A stretch of DNA of 40,988 nt from DASVAL01 sp035649575 (GTDB lineage: Bacteria; Planctomycetota; UBA1135; UBA2386): assembly GCA_035649575.1 (NCBI GenBank), contig DASRJH010000113.1:1-40988 (forward strand). The letters are read 5' to 3'. The notes under the pieces were generated by a model. That model was not told the DNA's origin, made no database searches, and saw only the letters and a list, made by a program, of their open reading frames with translations. Shown piece by piece: positions 23,554 through 31,897 of this stretch. Made by a program: the position numbers and the translations under genes. Within the stretch, counting starts at the first letter, position 1. Every line of letters begins with the position of its first letter.

Positions 23554-24228
23554 GTGCCGCGCCGCAGCACGCTGCAGAAGATCCTGACGCGCCTCGCCGA
23601 GACCCAAGGCGAGATCGACGACGGTCCGCCGCGCGATCCCTGGCACGCGATCCTCTGGGACAACGTCGTCTACCTGACCGACGAGGCGCGGCGGCAGAAG
23701 GCGTTCGCGCAGCTGCGCGATGCCACGGGGCTGCAAGCGGCAATGATCACGGCGGCGCCCGACGAAGTTCTGCTGCCGATCTGCGGCAAGGGCAAGATGG
23801 CCGCGCAGCAGGTGCTGAAGCTGCGCGAGTGCGCCGAGCTGTTCGCGAGCGCCGGCGATCCGCGCGACCTCGTGAAGCTGCCCGAAGCCAGAGCGCGGAA
23901 GGGCCTTTGCACCTTCCCGGGCGTAGGGTTGCCGGGCTTCCACCGCCTGCGGCTGTTCGCGGGCGCCGAGGCGTGCGCGACCTTCGAGTCCAATGGCCTG
24001 CGCGCGCTGACGCGGCTCGGCTTCGGGGAGGAACAGAAGGACTACGCGTCGACCTACCGCGTGGTCACGGCGGCGGTCGCCGCCGAGCTGCCCGAAGACG
24101 TCGAAGTGCGCATCGACGCGTGGCAGCGGCTGCGGCGCCACGGCCAGCAGACCTGCCGGCGGCAGCCGTTGTGCGATGGATGCCCAGTGGCCAACCTCTG
24201 CTTGTCGCGGCGCGGCGACATGCACTGA
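23554..24228 (+). CDS. HhH-GPD endonuclease III-like protein with altered active site
   Basis: A protein of 224 residues from the GTG at 23554. The overall layout is that of endonuclease III: an N-terminal helical part ('WHAILWDNVVYLTDEARRQK'), the helix-hairpin-helix 'LCTFPGVGLPGFHRLRLFAG', and a C-terminal cysteine cluster C-x5-C-x2-C-x5-C ('CRRQPLCDGCPVANLC') for a 4Fe-4S centre. In E. coli Nth the hairpin is 'LPGVGRKTA' with catalytic Lys120, and the strand 'VDTH' carries Asp138. Here the lysine position is proline and the aspartate position is glutamate ('TFESNGLRALTRLGF'). A related branch with 'SNGLR' text exists in other bacteria. Glycosylase or lyase activity is therefore doubtful. 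Confidence 0.75.
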   Translation: MPRRSTLQKILTRLAETQGEIDDGPPRDPWHAILWDNVVYLTDEARRQKAFAQLRDATGLQAAMITAAPDEVLLPICGKGKMAAQQVLKLRECAELFASAGDPRDLVKLPEARARKGLCTFPGVGLPGFHRLRLFAGAEACATFESNGLRALTRLGFGEEQKDYASTYRVVTAAVAAELPEDVEVRIDAWQRLRRHGQQTCRRQPLCDGCPVANLCLSRRGDMH

Positions 24229-24242
24229 GTGCTCAGCGAGAC

Positions 24243-25430
24243 TCAGCGCCGTACGAACACGGCGAGCTTGCCTTCGGCGACGAGGTCGCCGAGGTCGTGC
24301 GGCAGTTCGAAGCGGGCGAACCGGCCCCCCAAGGCCGAGGTGACCGTTGCGTGCTGCGCGAGCGCGGGGCCGAGCACGACATAGGCGACGCCATCGCCAC
24401 CGGCGGCCGCGAGCAACGCATTGTCGTCCGAGAACCCGGTCGGCCTCGAGCCGGCGAACAACTGCACACGAGGCAGGTCGCTGACGACCGAAGAGCCTTC
24501 CGTGAGATGGCGCCGCAGGTGCTGTCCGAGAGCCCGTTCCACGAACGCTGTGCTCGGCTCGATCGCCTGCCAACCGATCCAGAACTCGGCGAGGACCGCA
24601 GCACAGAGCGCGATGTCGCGCACGCGCACGGGCAGACGCGCGAGGCCCACCGCTGCCAGCACCGCAACGATGGGCCAGGAAACCAGCAGCCATTGCAGAC
24701 TGCCGCGCACGACCGACGTTGCGAACATGGCCGCAGCGAGCAGGCAGAGCAGCGGCAGGGCGCGTGGCCGCGGCGGCAGGACGCACCACAGCGCGAGCGC
24801 CGCCGAGGTTCCCCAGCCGAAACGCAGCTCGTGCCAATGCCACGACCCGCGATACGCGGCGCTGCTGACGATCGCTTCGAGGCCGGGCGCGAGGGCCAGA
24901 GTGCCCGCCACGGCCGCGAGCACCCACCGTCGCGCCGCGATGCCAACGACGGCCACCGCGACGGCGATCGCGAGCAGCGCTGTCGCGCCCCCGCCACCGG
25001 CAGACGCTGCCAGTCCGCCGGCCGCCAGCGCGAGCACGGCCGCCGGCACGCCGGCTCCTTCGCGCAGCCGCTGCGCCGCGACCGCGACGGGCCACACGAG
25101 CAGGCCGCCGATCACACACGCGAGCATCTGCGCCGTTGCGAACGCATCACAGCCCGCGGCGACCGGAGGCCAGAGCAGCAACGCCCACCACGGCTGCGCG
25201 ACCGCGTCGGCGAGCAACGCGAACTCGCCGTGCGCGAGACGCTCCGCGAGCCAGAGGTCGCGGCACGCGGCGACCGAAGGCAGCGGCGACCTCACGGCGC
25301 AGACCCACCGCCAGGAGATCGCGCCGGCACAGAGCCACAGCAGGATCCGGCGCTCGTGCGGCGCGAACAGCCGCGGCCCGGATATCGGCCCGGATGTCGG
25401 CACGGCGGCGCTCGACTCCGAACCGCTCAT
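24243..25430 (-). CDS. Polytopic membrane protein, possible GT-C-like
   Basis: A protein of 395 residues with about eight membrane helices and a soluble C-terminal tail of about 100 residues ('FVERALGQHLRRHLTEGSSV' onward). An early loop holds 'SPLPSVAACRDLWLAERLAH'. A first extracytoplasmic loop with charged residues and a soluble C-terminal domain is the layout of GT-C glycosyltransferases and related membrane enzymes, but I see no decisive motif. Its ATG (25430) overlaps the stop of the large upstream gene by four bases (ATGA on the minus strand). The two proteins are therefore probably made together and may work together. Confidence 0.55.
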   Translation of the reverse strand: MSGSESSAAVPTSGPISGPRLFAPHERRILLWLCAGAISWRWVCAVRSPLPSVAACRDLWLAERLAHGEFALLADAVAQPWWALLLWPPVAAGCDAFATAQMLACVIGGLLVWPVAVAAQRLREGAGVPAAVLALAAGGLAASAGGGGATALLAIAVAVAVVGIAARRWVLAAVAGTLALAPGLEAIVSSAAYRGSWHWHELRFGWGTSAALALWCVLPPRPRALPLLCLLAAAMFATSVVRGSLQWLLVSWPIVAVLAAVGLARLPVRVRDIALCAAVLAEFWIGWQAIEPSTAFVERALGQHLRRHLTEGSSVVSDLPRVQLFAGSRPTGFSDDNALLAAAGGDGVAYVVLGPALAQHATVTSALGGRFARFELPHDLGDLVAEGKLAVFVRR

Positions 25431-28400
25431 GGCAGGCTCGACCAGAGCCGGCTGTCTTCGCCTTCCGAGGCATAGTCGCCGAGCTGGAACACGAGATCAC
25501 GGTAGTTGCGGACGTCGAGCACGGCCATCGACTGCACGGCGCGCAGCGCGAGGAGGTCGCGCCGCGTCGAGGCACCGTGGCGATATGCCTGCCGCAGGCA
25601 CTCGATCGCGGTCTCCGCCGGCGACGCACCTTCGGGCAGCTGCACCCACGCGTCGATCAGCGCGCGCACGCCGTGTCCCCCTCGCTCGTAGGCATGCCGC
25701 AGCGGAGCCGCCGCGCTCTTCGGCAAGCCGCGCCCGTGCCGCTTCAGCCAGCGATCGATCGGGTGCTCGACGAAGCAACGACGCAGCAACCGCCAGCAAC
25801 GCTGCCACCACGTGCCCCTCGAACCCCGGGCGAGCAGCATCGGCATCACTTCGGCCCGCCACCGTTCCGCATGAAGCAACGTGCGCACGTCGTCCTTGTC
25901 GGCGATCCACGCACACGTCGCGGCGAGCTCTCCGGCCGCGCGCGCGTCGTCGTCGGCCGCGGTGCCGAGCGGCGGCAGCCACCCGATCGCAGCGTGCAGG
26001 GCCGCCACGTGTTGACGCACGAACGTCGCCGCTTCGCGCAGCTCGCTCGCCTCGCGTTCGCGCAGATGCAAGAAGAGCAGATCGCGTTCGACCTCCGGTT
26101 CGGATGCGAACGGCTCCGACGACGACCATCCGGCGGGCGCCCCCGCGTAGACGGGATCCAGGTGCAGCCGCATCGAGATCGCCTCGAGCAGTCCAGGCGC
26201 CTTCATGCGGTGGATCTTGCGCAACGCGACCGCAAACGGTGCTGCGCCGATCTCGCGGCGCTGCATCGCGAGCTCGGGGTCGACCACTTCGCGCACGATC
26301 TGGCGCACGCGAGCGATCAGCCAACCGAGCCACCGCAGGAACCGCCAGCCGATCAGCAGCGGCGCCAGCAACACGAGGCCATGCGACAGCCGCCGCTGGT
26401 AGAAGCGCAGCGGATTGAAGCTGCGTTCGTGTTTCGGCAGCTGGTGCACGGGGCGCGTGCCGAAGATCTCGCGCACCATCGTGCGCCGGTCGAGCCGTAC
26501 GACCTCGAGCACCTCGTCGCCGAACAGACTCGCGATGTGCCGGTCGCGCCCGGCGTCGCCGCCGAGGAAGTCGAGCGCGGTGAACTCGGTCGCCTGGAAG
26601 TCGCTGCGGACCTGCTGGAACTTGCGGTCGCTCAGCGTGCGACCACCGCGCGGATCACGCCGCCGCGCGAGCCAATCCTGCATCGCCTGCAGCTGTGCTG
26701 GTGTGGCGACCTCGCGCTCGGCCAGAGGCACACAATGGCGGTTGTAGCCGGCGATCCGCTTCGCAGTCTCGACCGCGATGCTCTCCGTGATGAAGCTGAA
26801 CCACAGGTAGGGCCCACTGAACACGGACCCGGCTTCGAGCTTGAGCCGTCGCAGCTGCTTGCGTTGCCGCTTGCCGAAGCGCAGGAACCGCACACGCAGG
26901 TTCTCGAGCGCCTGGTTGGCGAGCAGCTGCTCGGTCGTCTTGACGTCGCTGATGTGCAGGCACGCGCCGTCGAGGAAATGCAGGTAGAGCAGCGCGATGC
27001 GGTTGGATTCGAGGCGCACGTACTCTGGCACGTCCTTGTCGTCGATCGGCACGCCGGTGCGCGCGCTCGACACGAGGGCATGCAGCATGGTCTCTGCCTG
27101 ACGGGCCGCCGCGCGATCGCCGAACACGCGGCGCGCGAGGAAAGCGAGGTCCTCGCGCTCGTAGTGCGGCTTGATGCGTTCGAGCTGCGAGATGAAGTGC
27201 GCCTCGCTCGTGAGCCGGTATGCCTCCGACGCCTGCCCGGCGAGCCGCTTGAGCCACGTGCCGAGCGTGAGGAACACGAGGCACAACGTGCCGAGCACGA
27301 TCAGTGGCAGCGCGACGATGTTGGCGAGAATCTTGCTGCAGCTCTCCGCGCCAATCAGCAGGTCGAACACGAGGAACAAGCCGCCGAAGAACAACAGGCG
27401 CACGGCCGGCCGCTGGCTCGCCTTCACCATCGCGCTCGCGACGCGGTCGAGGATCTGCGGACCCGTCACGATGCCGTGCAGATCGGCGAAGAAGACCATC
27501 CGGCCGTGCCAGCCTTCGAGCCACTCGGCGACGCGGCGCCCGAGCTGCACGATGCGCTCCTCGGGGCTCGCGGCGAGCGGATGCACGGCGAGACGCCGGA
27601 TGATCGGCATCCAGCGCACGGGCAGCGCCGACAACACGCGGATCACGCGATCGAGCGACTGCACGTCGGACGGGCGCAGCCAACGGCCGACGTCCTGCGC
27701 GCGCAAGGCCCACAGAAACTCGATCGCCTCGTCGATCGGGATGTCGCGCTGCGTCGCTGCGCCCGCGCGGCGTGGTCCCGAGCCCGGCCCGAGCGCCGTG
27801 GCCGCGTCGCGCGCCGCGCGTGCGCGCAGCAGCAGCACCTCGGAGCGGGCGCTGGATGGCAGCAGCGCTGTGAGCTCGTGTTCGCGCCGCAGCGCGGCGA
27901 ACAGCACGTCGCGCTGGTCGTCCTCGACGACGCCGCGCTTCACGTCCGCGGCCGCGGGCACGAAGACGAACTCGCGATTGAGGATCTGCGCGAACCGCGC
28001 CGTCAGGCCGTCGAGGCCGCGCACGAGGAACAGCAAGAGGCGCGCCGAACGCAACAGCGGTCGCAGCGACTGCACGTAGCGCGCGGCCCACGTCACGCGC
28101 ATGAGCCGCAGCACACGCACGGCCACCGCGCTCTCGGCGACCTCGGACACCTCGACGCCCGGGAAGAAGAACAACACCGAAGGGATCGCCGGCAGCAGGT
28201 CCGTGACCGCGTTGCGGCAGAACCACGACAGCCGGCTCGGGTGCAGCGCCAGCTCGAACAGGAAGTCGGCGATGAAGAACGAGCAGGCGCCCGCGTCGAT
28301 CCAGTTCAGCACGGCTGCTTGCGTCGGCGAGAGCTCGATCGTGGCCTCGACGAGCAGGATCGCGAGCACGCCGAGCAACAACACGAAGTTGGTCGTCTCG

Positions 28401-29035
28401 ATCGCCGACACACCGGCCCGGCCGACGCGAGCTTCGAGCCGGCGTGCGAGCTCGCGATCGTCGGCCGCGCGCAGCAGCCGTCGGCCGCAGCGGCGGCAGA
28501 CCTTGCTGCCCGTTTGCACGGCCAGCCTTCGCGCCACCTCGCCGCTGAACCGCAGCAGATGGACCTGGTGTTCGATCGAGATCTCGTCGATCGCGGTCGA
28601 CAACAACGCGAAGCGCTCGGCTGCCTCCTGGTCGAGTGCCTCGCCCGCTACCGCGGCCGCCACGCTGCGCGTCATCGCTTCTTCACACTGCAGGACAGTC
28701 GCGGTGTCCCCGGCCATCGCGGCCGCGGCCTGGGCCTCGGCGAGGTCGAACAGCGCCGCCGGGTCGCCCGGCCGTGCTGCGACGAGGCTGCGAACGCGCA
28801 GCGCCAACCATTCGCAGCGCGCCGCGGCGACTTCGGTCGCCAGGGCCGGCTCTGCCTCGCGTTGCGCTTGCAGCCAACGCAACTCGACCGCGAGCAGCTC
28901 GTGCGCCACCGGACCATCCGCTGCCACGTGCATGCGCGCCGCCGCGAGCTGCTCGACCGCGGCGGCAGGCTGCGTGGTCGCGTCGTGCAGCAGCGTGCGC
29001 AGGTGCAGCAGGGACGGCGGGTCGGTCGACTTCAC
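25427..29035 (-). CDS. Giant membrane protein with voltage-sensor-like module, function unknown
   Basis: About 1202 residues from GTG at 29035; a TTG at 29056 would add seven. Residues 1-170 are alanine-rich helical repeats. A C-x2-C pair lies at about 177-180 ('CRRCGRR'). At about 208-328 are four membrane helices like S1-S4 of ion-transport proteins. They include 'FFIADFLFELALHPSRLSWF' and an S4-like helix with spaced arginines, 'VRVLRLMRVTWAARYVQSLR'. No pore helices or TxGYG-type filter follow. A second membrane pair lies at about 541-598, a third at about 881-910, and the rest is soluble, basic and helical. I recognise no family for the whole. Coupled to the 25430 gene by a four-base overlap. 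Confidence 0.7.
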   Translation of the reverse strand: MKSTDPPSLLHLRTLLHDATTQPAAAVEQLAAARMHVAADGPVAHELLAVELRWLQAQREAEPALATEVAAARCEWLALRVRSLVAARPGDPAALFDLAEAQAAAAMAGDTATVLQCEEAMTRSVAAAVAGEALDQEAAERFALLSTAIDEISIEHQVHLLRFSGEVARRLAVQTGSKVCRRCGRRLLRAADDRELARRLEARVGRAGVSAIETTNFVLLLGVLAILLVEATIELSPTQAAVLNWIDAGACSFFIADFLFELALHPSRLSWFCRNAVTDLLPAIPSVLFFFPGVEVSEVAESAVAVRVLRLMRVTWAARYVQSLRPLLRSARLLLFLVRGLDGLTARFAQILNREFVFVPAAADVKRGVVEDDQRDVLFAALRREHELTALLPSSARSEVLLLRARAARDAATALGPGSGPRRAGAATQRDIPIDEAIEFLWALRAQDVGRWLRPSDVQSLDRVIRVLSALPVRWMPIIRRLAVHPLAASPEERIVQLGRRVAEWLEGWHGRMVFFADLHGIVTGPQILDRVASAMVKASQRPAVRLLFFGGLFLVFDLLIGAESCSKILANIVALPLIVLGTLCLVFLTLGTWLKRLAGQASEAYRLTSEAHFISQLERIKPHYEREDLAFLARRVFGDRAAARQAETMLHALVSSARTGVPIDDKDVPEYVRLESNRIALLYLHFLDGACLHISDVKTTEQLLANQALENLRVRFLRFGKRQRKQLRRLKLEAGSVFSGPYLWFSFITESIAVETAKRIAGYNRHCVPLAEREVATPAQLQAMQDWLARRRDPRGGRTLSDRKFQQVRSDFQATEFTALDFLGGDAGRDRHIASLFGDEVLEVVRLDRRTMVREIFGTRPVHQLPKHERSFNPLRFYQRRLSHGLVLLAPLLIGWRFLRWLGWLIARVRQIVREVVDPELAMQRREIGAAPFAVALRKIHRMKAPGLLEAISMRLHLDPVYAGAPAGWSSSEPFASEPEVERDLLFLHLREREASELREAATFVRQHVAALHAAIGWLPPLGTAADDDARAAGELAATCAWIADKDDVRTLLHAERWRAEVMPMLLARGSRGTWWQRCWRLLRRCFVEHPIDRWLKRHGRGLPKSAAAPLRHAYERGGHGVRALIDAWVQLPEGASPAETAIECLRQAYRHGASTRRDLLALRAVQSMAVLDVRNYRDLVFQLGDYASEGEDSRLWSSLP

Positions 29036-29104
29036 ACTCGACCCGTAGTCTCGCAAACGGGCGCGCTGCGCGACAGCTTGCGTTCTCTTCTCGAGCGGTC
29101 CGAG

Positions 29105-30037
29105 CTATTTCCAGGGCCGGCTGTAGTCGACGGGCCCCGCCGGTTCGCCGAGATACACGAAACGCAGACTGCCGGCGTTGGCATCGATGTCGATGCGCGT
29201 GACCATGCCCGTCGCTTCGTCGCACTGGAGCCGCAGCGAACGTGGACCGCCCGACGCGCCGCGGCGCTGCGCGTCGAGACGCAGCCGCGACTCGCCCTTC
29301 TCATCCTTTTCGCGGCCGACGGTCACGTCGTATTCCGTGGTCAACTTCTGCAGCAGGTTGTGCACGTCGAGGTAGCCGAGATCCAACGCTCGATGGAGAA
29401 CCGGCATCCTCTGCCGTCCGCGCTCGGACCACGGAACGGCGTTACGGTACGCGCCGCTCGAGTCGCTCATCCAGAGCTCCTCGCCATCACAACCGATGCG
29501 ACCAGCGAACAGCATCGGGCCGATCACGAACTTCCCATCGACACGGAAGCGGTTGCCCGGACGCGTCACGACCCAACACTCGACGCCACTCGCACCCAGG
29601 ATCTCGAGCCGGAAGCGGCGGTCCACGTCGCGCGCGAGCTCCTTGACTGCACGTTCGACGGCCGCGTGGGCGGTGGGCAGGGACGGAGGCAGCACGAACC
29701 AGACGCCGACGCATGCGAGCACGAGCGCCGCGGCCAGGACGCTCACCCATTGCCGCCGCGGTGCCAGCCTGGCTTCCCGGTCGATTCGTTCGAGCAACGT
29801 CGCGATGCGGCCCTCGCGCGCCGGCGCATCCGCCGTGTGCATCGCGCGCAAGAGACCGTGCATCAGGCGCTGTTCGGCGATCCAGCCCTTGGCCTCCTCT
29901 GGCACGTCGGCTGGCGACGGGCCATCGGCCAAGGTGTCGTCGATTTCGCGCCACGCATCCGGCACGCCGTCGGGCCACCCGTTCTCGGGTCCCCGTGCAT
30001 CGGGTCCGTTTTCCCCAGGTCCCGGCGCCTTGGTCAT
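29105..30037 (-). CDS. Membrane-anchored anti-sigma-like protein with LolA/RseB-like domain
   Basis: A protein of 310 residues from ATG 30037, which overlaps the sigma-factor TGA by four bases. The cytoplasmic N terminus (1-95) is acidic and Pro/Gly-rich, with a helix 'GWIAEQRLMHGLLRAMH'. One membrane segment lies at 96-115 ('WVSVLAAALVLACVGVWFVL'). The periplasmic part (about 120-310) is beta-rich: 'RFRLEILGASGVECWVVTRP', 'GNRFRVDGKFVIG' and 'ATGMVTRIDIDANAG', the style of LolA/RseB lipoprotein-sensor folds. Known: in sigma-E systems the inner-membrane anti-sigma factor and periplasmic RseB are separate proteins. Inferred: here both roles may be fused. The zinc anti-sigma motif H-x3-C-x2-C is absent. 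Confidence 0.6.
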   Translation of the reverse strand: MTKAPGPGENGPDARGPENGWPDGVPDAWREIDDTLADGPSPADVPEEAKGWIAEQRLMHGLLRAMHTADAPAREGRIATLLERIDREARLAPRRQWVSVLAAALVLACVGVWFVLPPSLPTAHAAVERAVKELARDVDRRFRLEILGASGVECWVVTRPGNRFRVDGKFVIGPMLFAGRIGCDGEELWMSDSSGAYRNAVPWSERGRQRMPVLHRALDLGYLDVHNLLQKLTTEYDVTVGREKDEKGESRLRLDAQRRGASGGPRSLRLQCDEATGMVTRIDIDANAGSLRFVYLGEPAGPVDYSRPWK

Positions 30038-30567
30038 GCCGTCGCTCCTTTCGGCAGCTTGCTGTGCACGCAGCGATGCAAAATCGCGCGGCCGCGCTGC
30101 AGATGTTTCTTGACGGCTTCGAACCCAAGGCCGAGCCGGTCCGCGATCTCCTTGCAATGCAGACCGTGCTCGTAATGCAGATTGATCGACTCGCGCTGGA
30201 CGCCATTGAGCCGGGCCAGGCAATCACGCAGCGCATCGAGTTGCTCGTCGAACGTATCGCCCGGGAGCTGCGCGAAGTCGGAGAACCCGGTGTCGATCTG
30301 GCCCAACACCTGGTCGTCGCAGTAGTGCACGCGGCTGCGGCCCAGCTTGCGCCGGTGGTTCAGCAGCAGCTTGCCGGCGATCCCGCGCACCCAAGGGCCG
30401 AACGGGAGCTTGCGGTCGTAGCGATCGAGGATCCGCCATGCGACGAGGAACGCCTCCTGCAGCAGGTCTTCGGCGGCGACCTGGTCGCGCAGCGAAGACA
30501 GCAGGAAGGCGCGAACGGAATCGATGTGTTCGCGCGTCAGGATTTCGAACAGATCGCGGGACTCCAC
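30034..30567 (-). CDS. ECF-type RNA polymerase sigma factor
   Basis: A protein of 177 residues starting with GTG at 30567. Region 2 reads 'VRAFLLSSLRDQVAAEDLLQ' then 'EAFLVAWRILDRYDRKLPFG', and region 2.4 'WVRGIAGKLLLNHRRKLGRS'. Region 4 is 'LNGVQRESINLHYEHGLHCK' followed by 'EIADRLGLGFEAVKKHLQRG'. This is a complete two-region ECF factor, distinct from the one at 18.5 kb. It is translationally coupled to a membrane protein that is a likely anti-sigma factor, the usual arrangement for extracytoplasmic stress signalling. No clear GGAAC-type promoter is seen in the 196-bp upstream spacer. Confidence 0.93.
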   Translation of the reverse strand: MESRDLFEILTREHIDSVRAFLLSSLRDQVAAEDLLQEAFLVAWRILDRYDRKLPFGPWVRGIAGKLLLNHRRKLGRSRVHYCDDQVLGQIDTGFSDFAQLPGDTFDEQLDALRDCLARLNGVQRESINLHYEHGLHCKEIADRLGLGFEAVKKHLQRGRAILHRCVHSKLPKGATA

Positions 30568-30720
30568 GGGCGGCCATTGTCGCAGCCGTTGGCCGCCGGG
30601 ACAGACGGCTCCGTCAAATCACGGGCATGAGCCCAAAACGGGACGTGGACCTCGATGCCATGGACCCCGACGATCCCCCCCATCGCGGCCATGGCCGCAA
30701 CCAAAGGGCTTGGCGCTACA

Positions 30721-30747
30721 CAAGCTGTCGCGCAGGGCGACAGCTTG
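30721..30747. repeat. Perfect inverted repeat upstream of the WbsX-like gene
   Basis: CAAGCTGTCGC / GCGACAGCTTG, 11 bp per arm around the loop GCAGG. It ends 17 bases before the ATG at 30764, so it could be an operator or a translational hairpin in the leader. There is no T tract. The right arm plus two bases (GCGACAGCTTGCG) recurs at 29070-29082, just upstream of the giant membrane protein gene. Confidence 0.5.
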
Positions 30748-30763
30748 CGACACTACGGGCCCA

Positions 30764-31852
30764 ATGCGCACCGCCGCCTATGTGTACACCGGGTGGCATC
30801 CGGTCCCGGAGCGGGACCTTGGGTTCCATCGCGACTTCACCGAATGGGAGCTCGTGCGCAGCTGCCGGCCCCGCTTTCCTGGCCACGCGCAGCCAAGGGT
30901 GCCGCGGCTCGGCGAATACGACGACCGCGACCCGGCGGCGTTCGGACAGCGCGTGGCACTGGCCGCGGCCCATGGTGTCGACGCGCTCGTGTTCGGGGTC
31001 TTCTGGTGCCGCGGAAAACGCGTGTTCGAGGCCGGCCTGGACCAGGGCTTCCTGCGCTCGGCCCTGGGGTCGACGATGCCGTTCGCATGCATGTGGGCCA
31101 ACCGCATGCCCCGGCGCGTGCTGCCCGTCTTGCGCGCGGACCTGCCCGTGATCGACGCGACGCGGGCCGTTCCCTCCGACGTCGACGACTTCGTGCGCTT
31201 CGTGGCGATGCTGGCCACGCACTACTTCGACCGTCCCAACTATGTCACCGTCGAGGGGCGCAGCTACCTGTCGATCTTCGACTCGACGTTCTTCGTCAAG
31301 GAGCTCGGTGTGAAAGCAGCGAAGGCCGCGGTCGCGGCGGCGCGCGCCTGGCTGCTCGAGCACGGCCATCGCGATCTGCACCTCGCCGCGATCGACCCGA
31401 GTGCTTCGGTCCTGCCGCTCGTGCGCGACGTGGGCTTCGACAGCGTCACGCACTACGTGCTGCTGCCCGACTGGAAGGGTCCCTTCCTGCAGGACTATCG
31501 CGCGTATGCCGAGCTGCGCGGTCAGCAATGGCCGCACTTCGCCGAAGTCTCGGGCCTGCCCTACATGCCCTCGGTGGCGCCCGGCTGGGACGCGAGTCCG
31601 CGCGGCGTGGACTTCGGCGACGCGCGGCCACACAAGTATCCGTGGTCGCCCGTCGTGACCGGCGAGCATCCGGAGCTGTTGGCGGCAGCGCTGCAGCGCG
31701 CGCACTCGTTCCGTTCGCGGGTGGGGATCGACGATGCGCTCGTGCTGGTGGCCTCGCTCAACGAGTGGAGCGAAGGACACTACCTCGAACCCGACGAACG
31801 GTTCGGCATGGGGTGGCTGGAAGCGGTGACATCGGTCACGAAGGGCGCTTGA
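30764..31852 (+). CDS. WbsX-like (GH99-type) glycan enzyme
   Basis: A protein of 362 residues from ATG 30764. The opening 'AAYVYTGWHPVPERDLGFHR' and 'DFTEWELVRSCRPRFPGHAQ' matches the WbsX family pattern (Y-x-P-Q-F-H-P...F-T-E-W). 'GVDALVFGVFWCRGKRVFEA' and the C-terminal 'VASLNEWSEGHYLEPDERFG' match the conserved barrel ends. WbsX proteins are annotated in O-antigen clusters as glycosyltransferases, but the fold resembles GH99 endo-mannosidase, so the reaction is uncertain. Full length for the family. The last nine codons (about 'VTSVTKGA') fall within a 43-bp repeat also found at 32555-32597, so the original C terminus may have been altered. Confidence 0.8.
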   Translation: MRTAAYVYTGWHPVPERDLGFHRDFTEWELVRSCRPRFPGHAQPRVPRLGEYDDRDPAAFGQRVALAAAHGVDALVFGVFWCRGKRVFEAGLDQGFLRSALGSTMPFACMWANRMPRRVLPVLRADLPVIDATRAVPSDVDDFVRFVAMLATHYFDRPNYVTVEGRSYLSIFDSTFFVKELGVKAAKAAVAAARAWLLEHGHRDLHLAAIDPSASVLPLVRDVGFDSVTHYVLLPDWKGPFLQDYRAYAELRGQQWPHFAEVSGLPYMPSVAPGWDASPRGVDFGDARPHKYPWSPVVTGEHPELLAAALQRAHSFRSRVGIDDALVLVASLNEWSEGHYLEPDERFGMGWLEAVTSVTKGA

Positions 31853-31866
31853 AGCCGATGCGCTCG
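31824..31866. repeat. 43-bp direct repeat, copy A
   Basis: Matches 32555-32597 at 40 of 43 positions (core TCACGAAGGGCG, one variable base, TTGAAGCCGATGCGCTCG). On the plus strand it holds the last codons of the WbsX-like gene. On the minus strand it encodes 'ERIGFKRPS' plus stop, the C-terminal end of the ORF6N gene found 0.7 kb away. It is therefore a remnant or duplicate of that gene end. Confidence 0.8.
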
Positions 31867-31880
31867 TGGGGCGCGTTGGG

Positions 31881-31886
31881 TACGGT
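31881..31886 (+). promoter_or_regulatory. Candidate -10 element for the 31898 gene
   Basis: TACGGT ends 11 bases before the ATG at 31898. It is similar in position to the other TAnnnT hexamers found just before start codons in this window. No -35 element or ribosome site is apparent. Confidence 0.25.
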
Positions 31887-31897
31887 CCGCGGTTCCC

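Noticed and set aside
25136..30175. A 1679-codon open frame on the plus strand opposite several minus-strand genes
   Set aside because: It is antisense to genes with recognisable domains and coupled starts. Its translation is Arg/Ala/His-rich without domains. Long antisense frames are expected in very GC-rich DNA.
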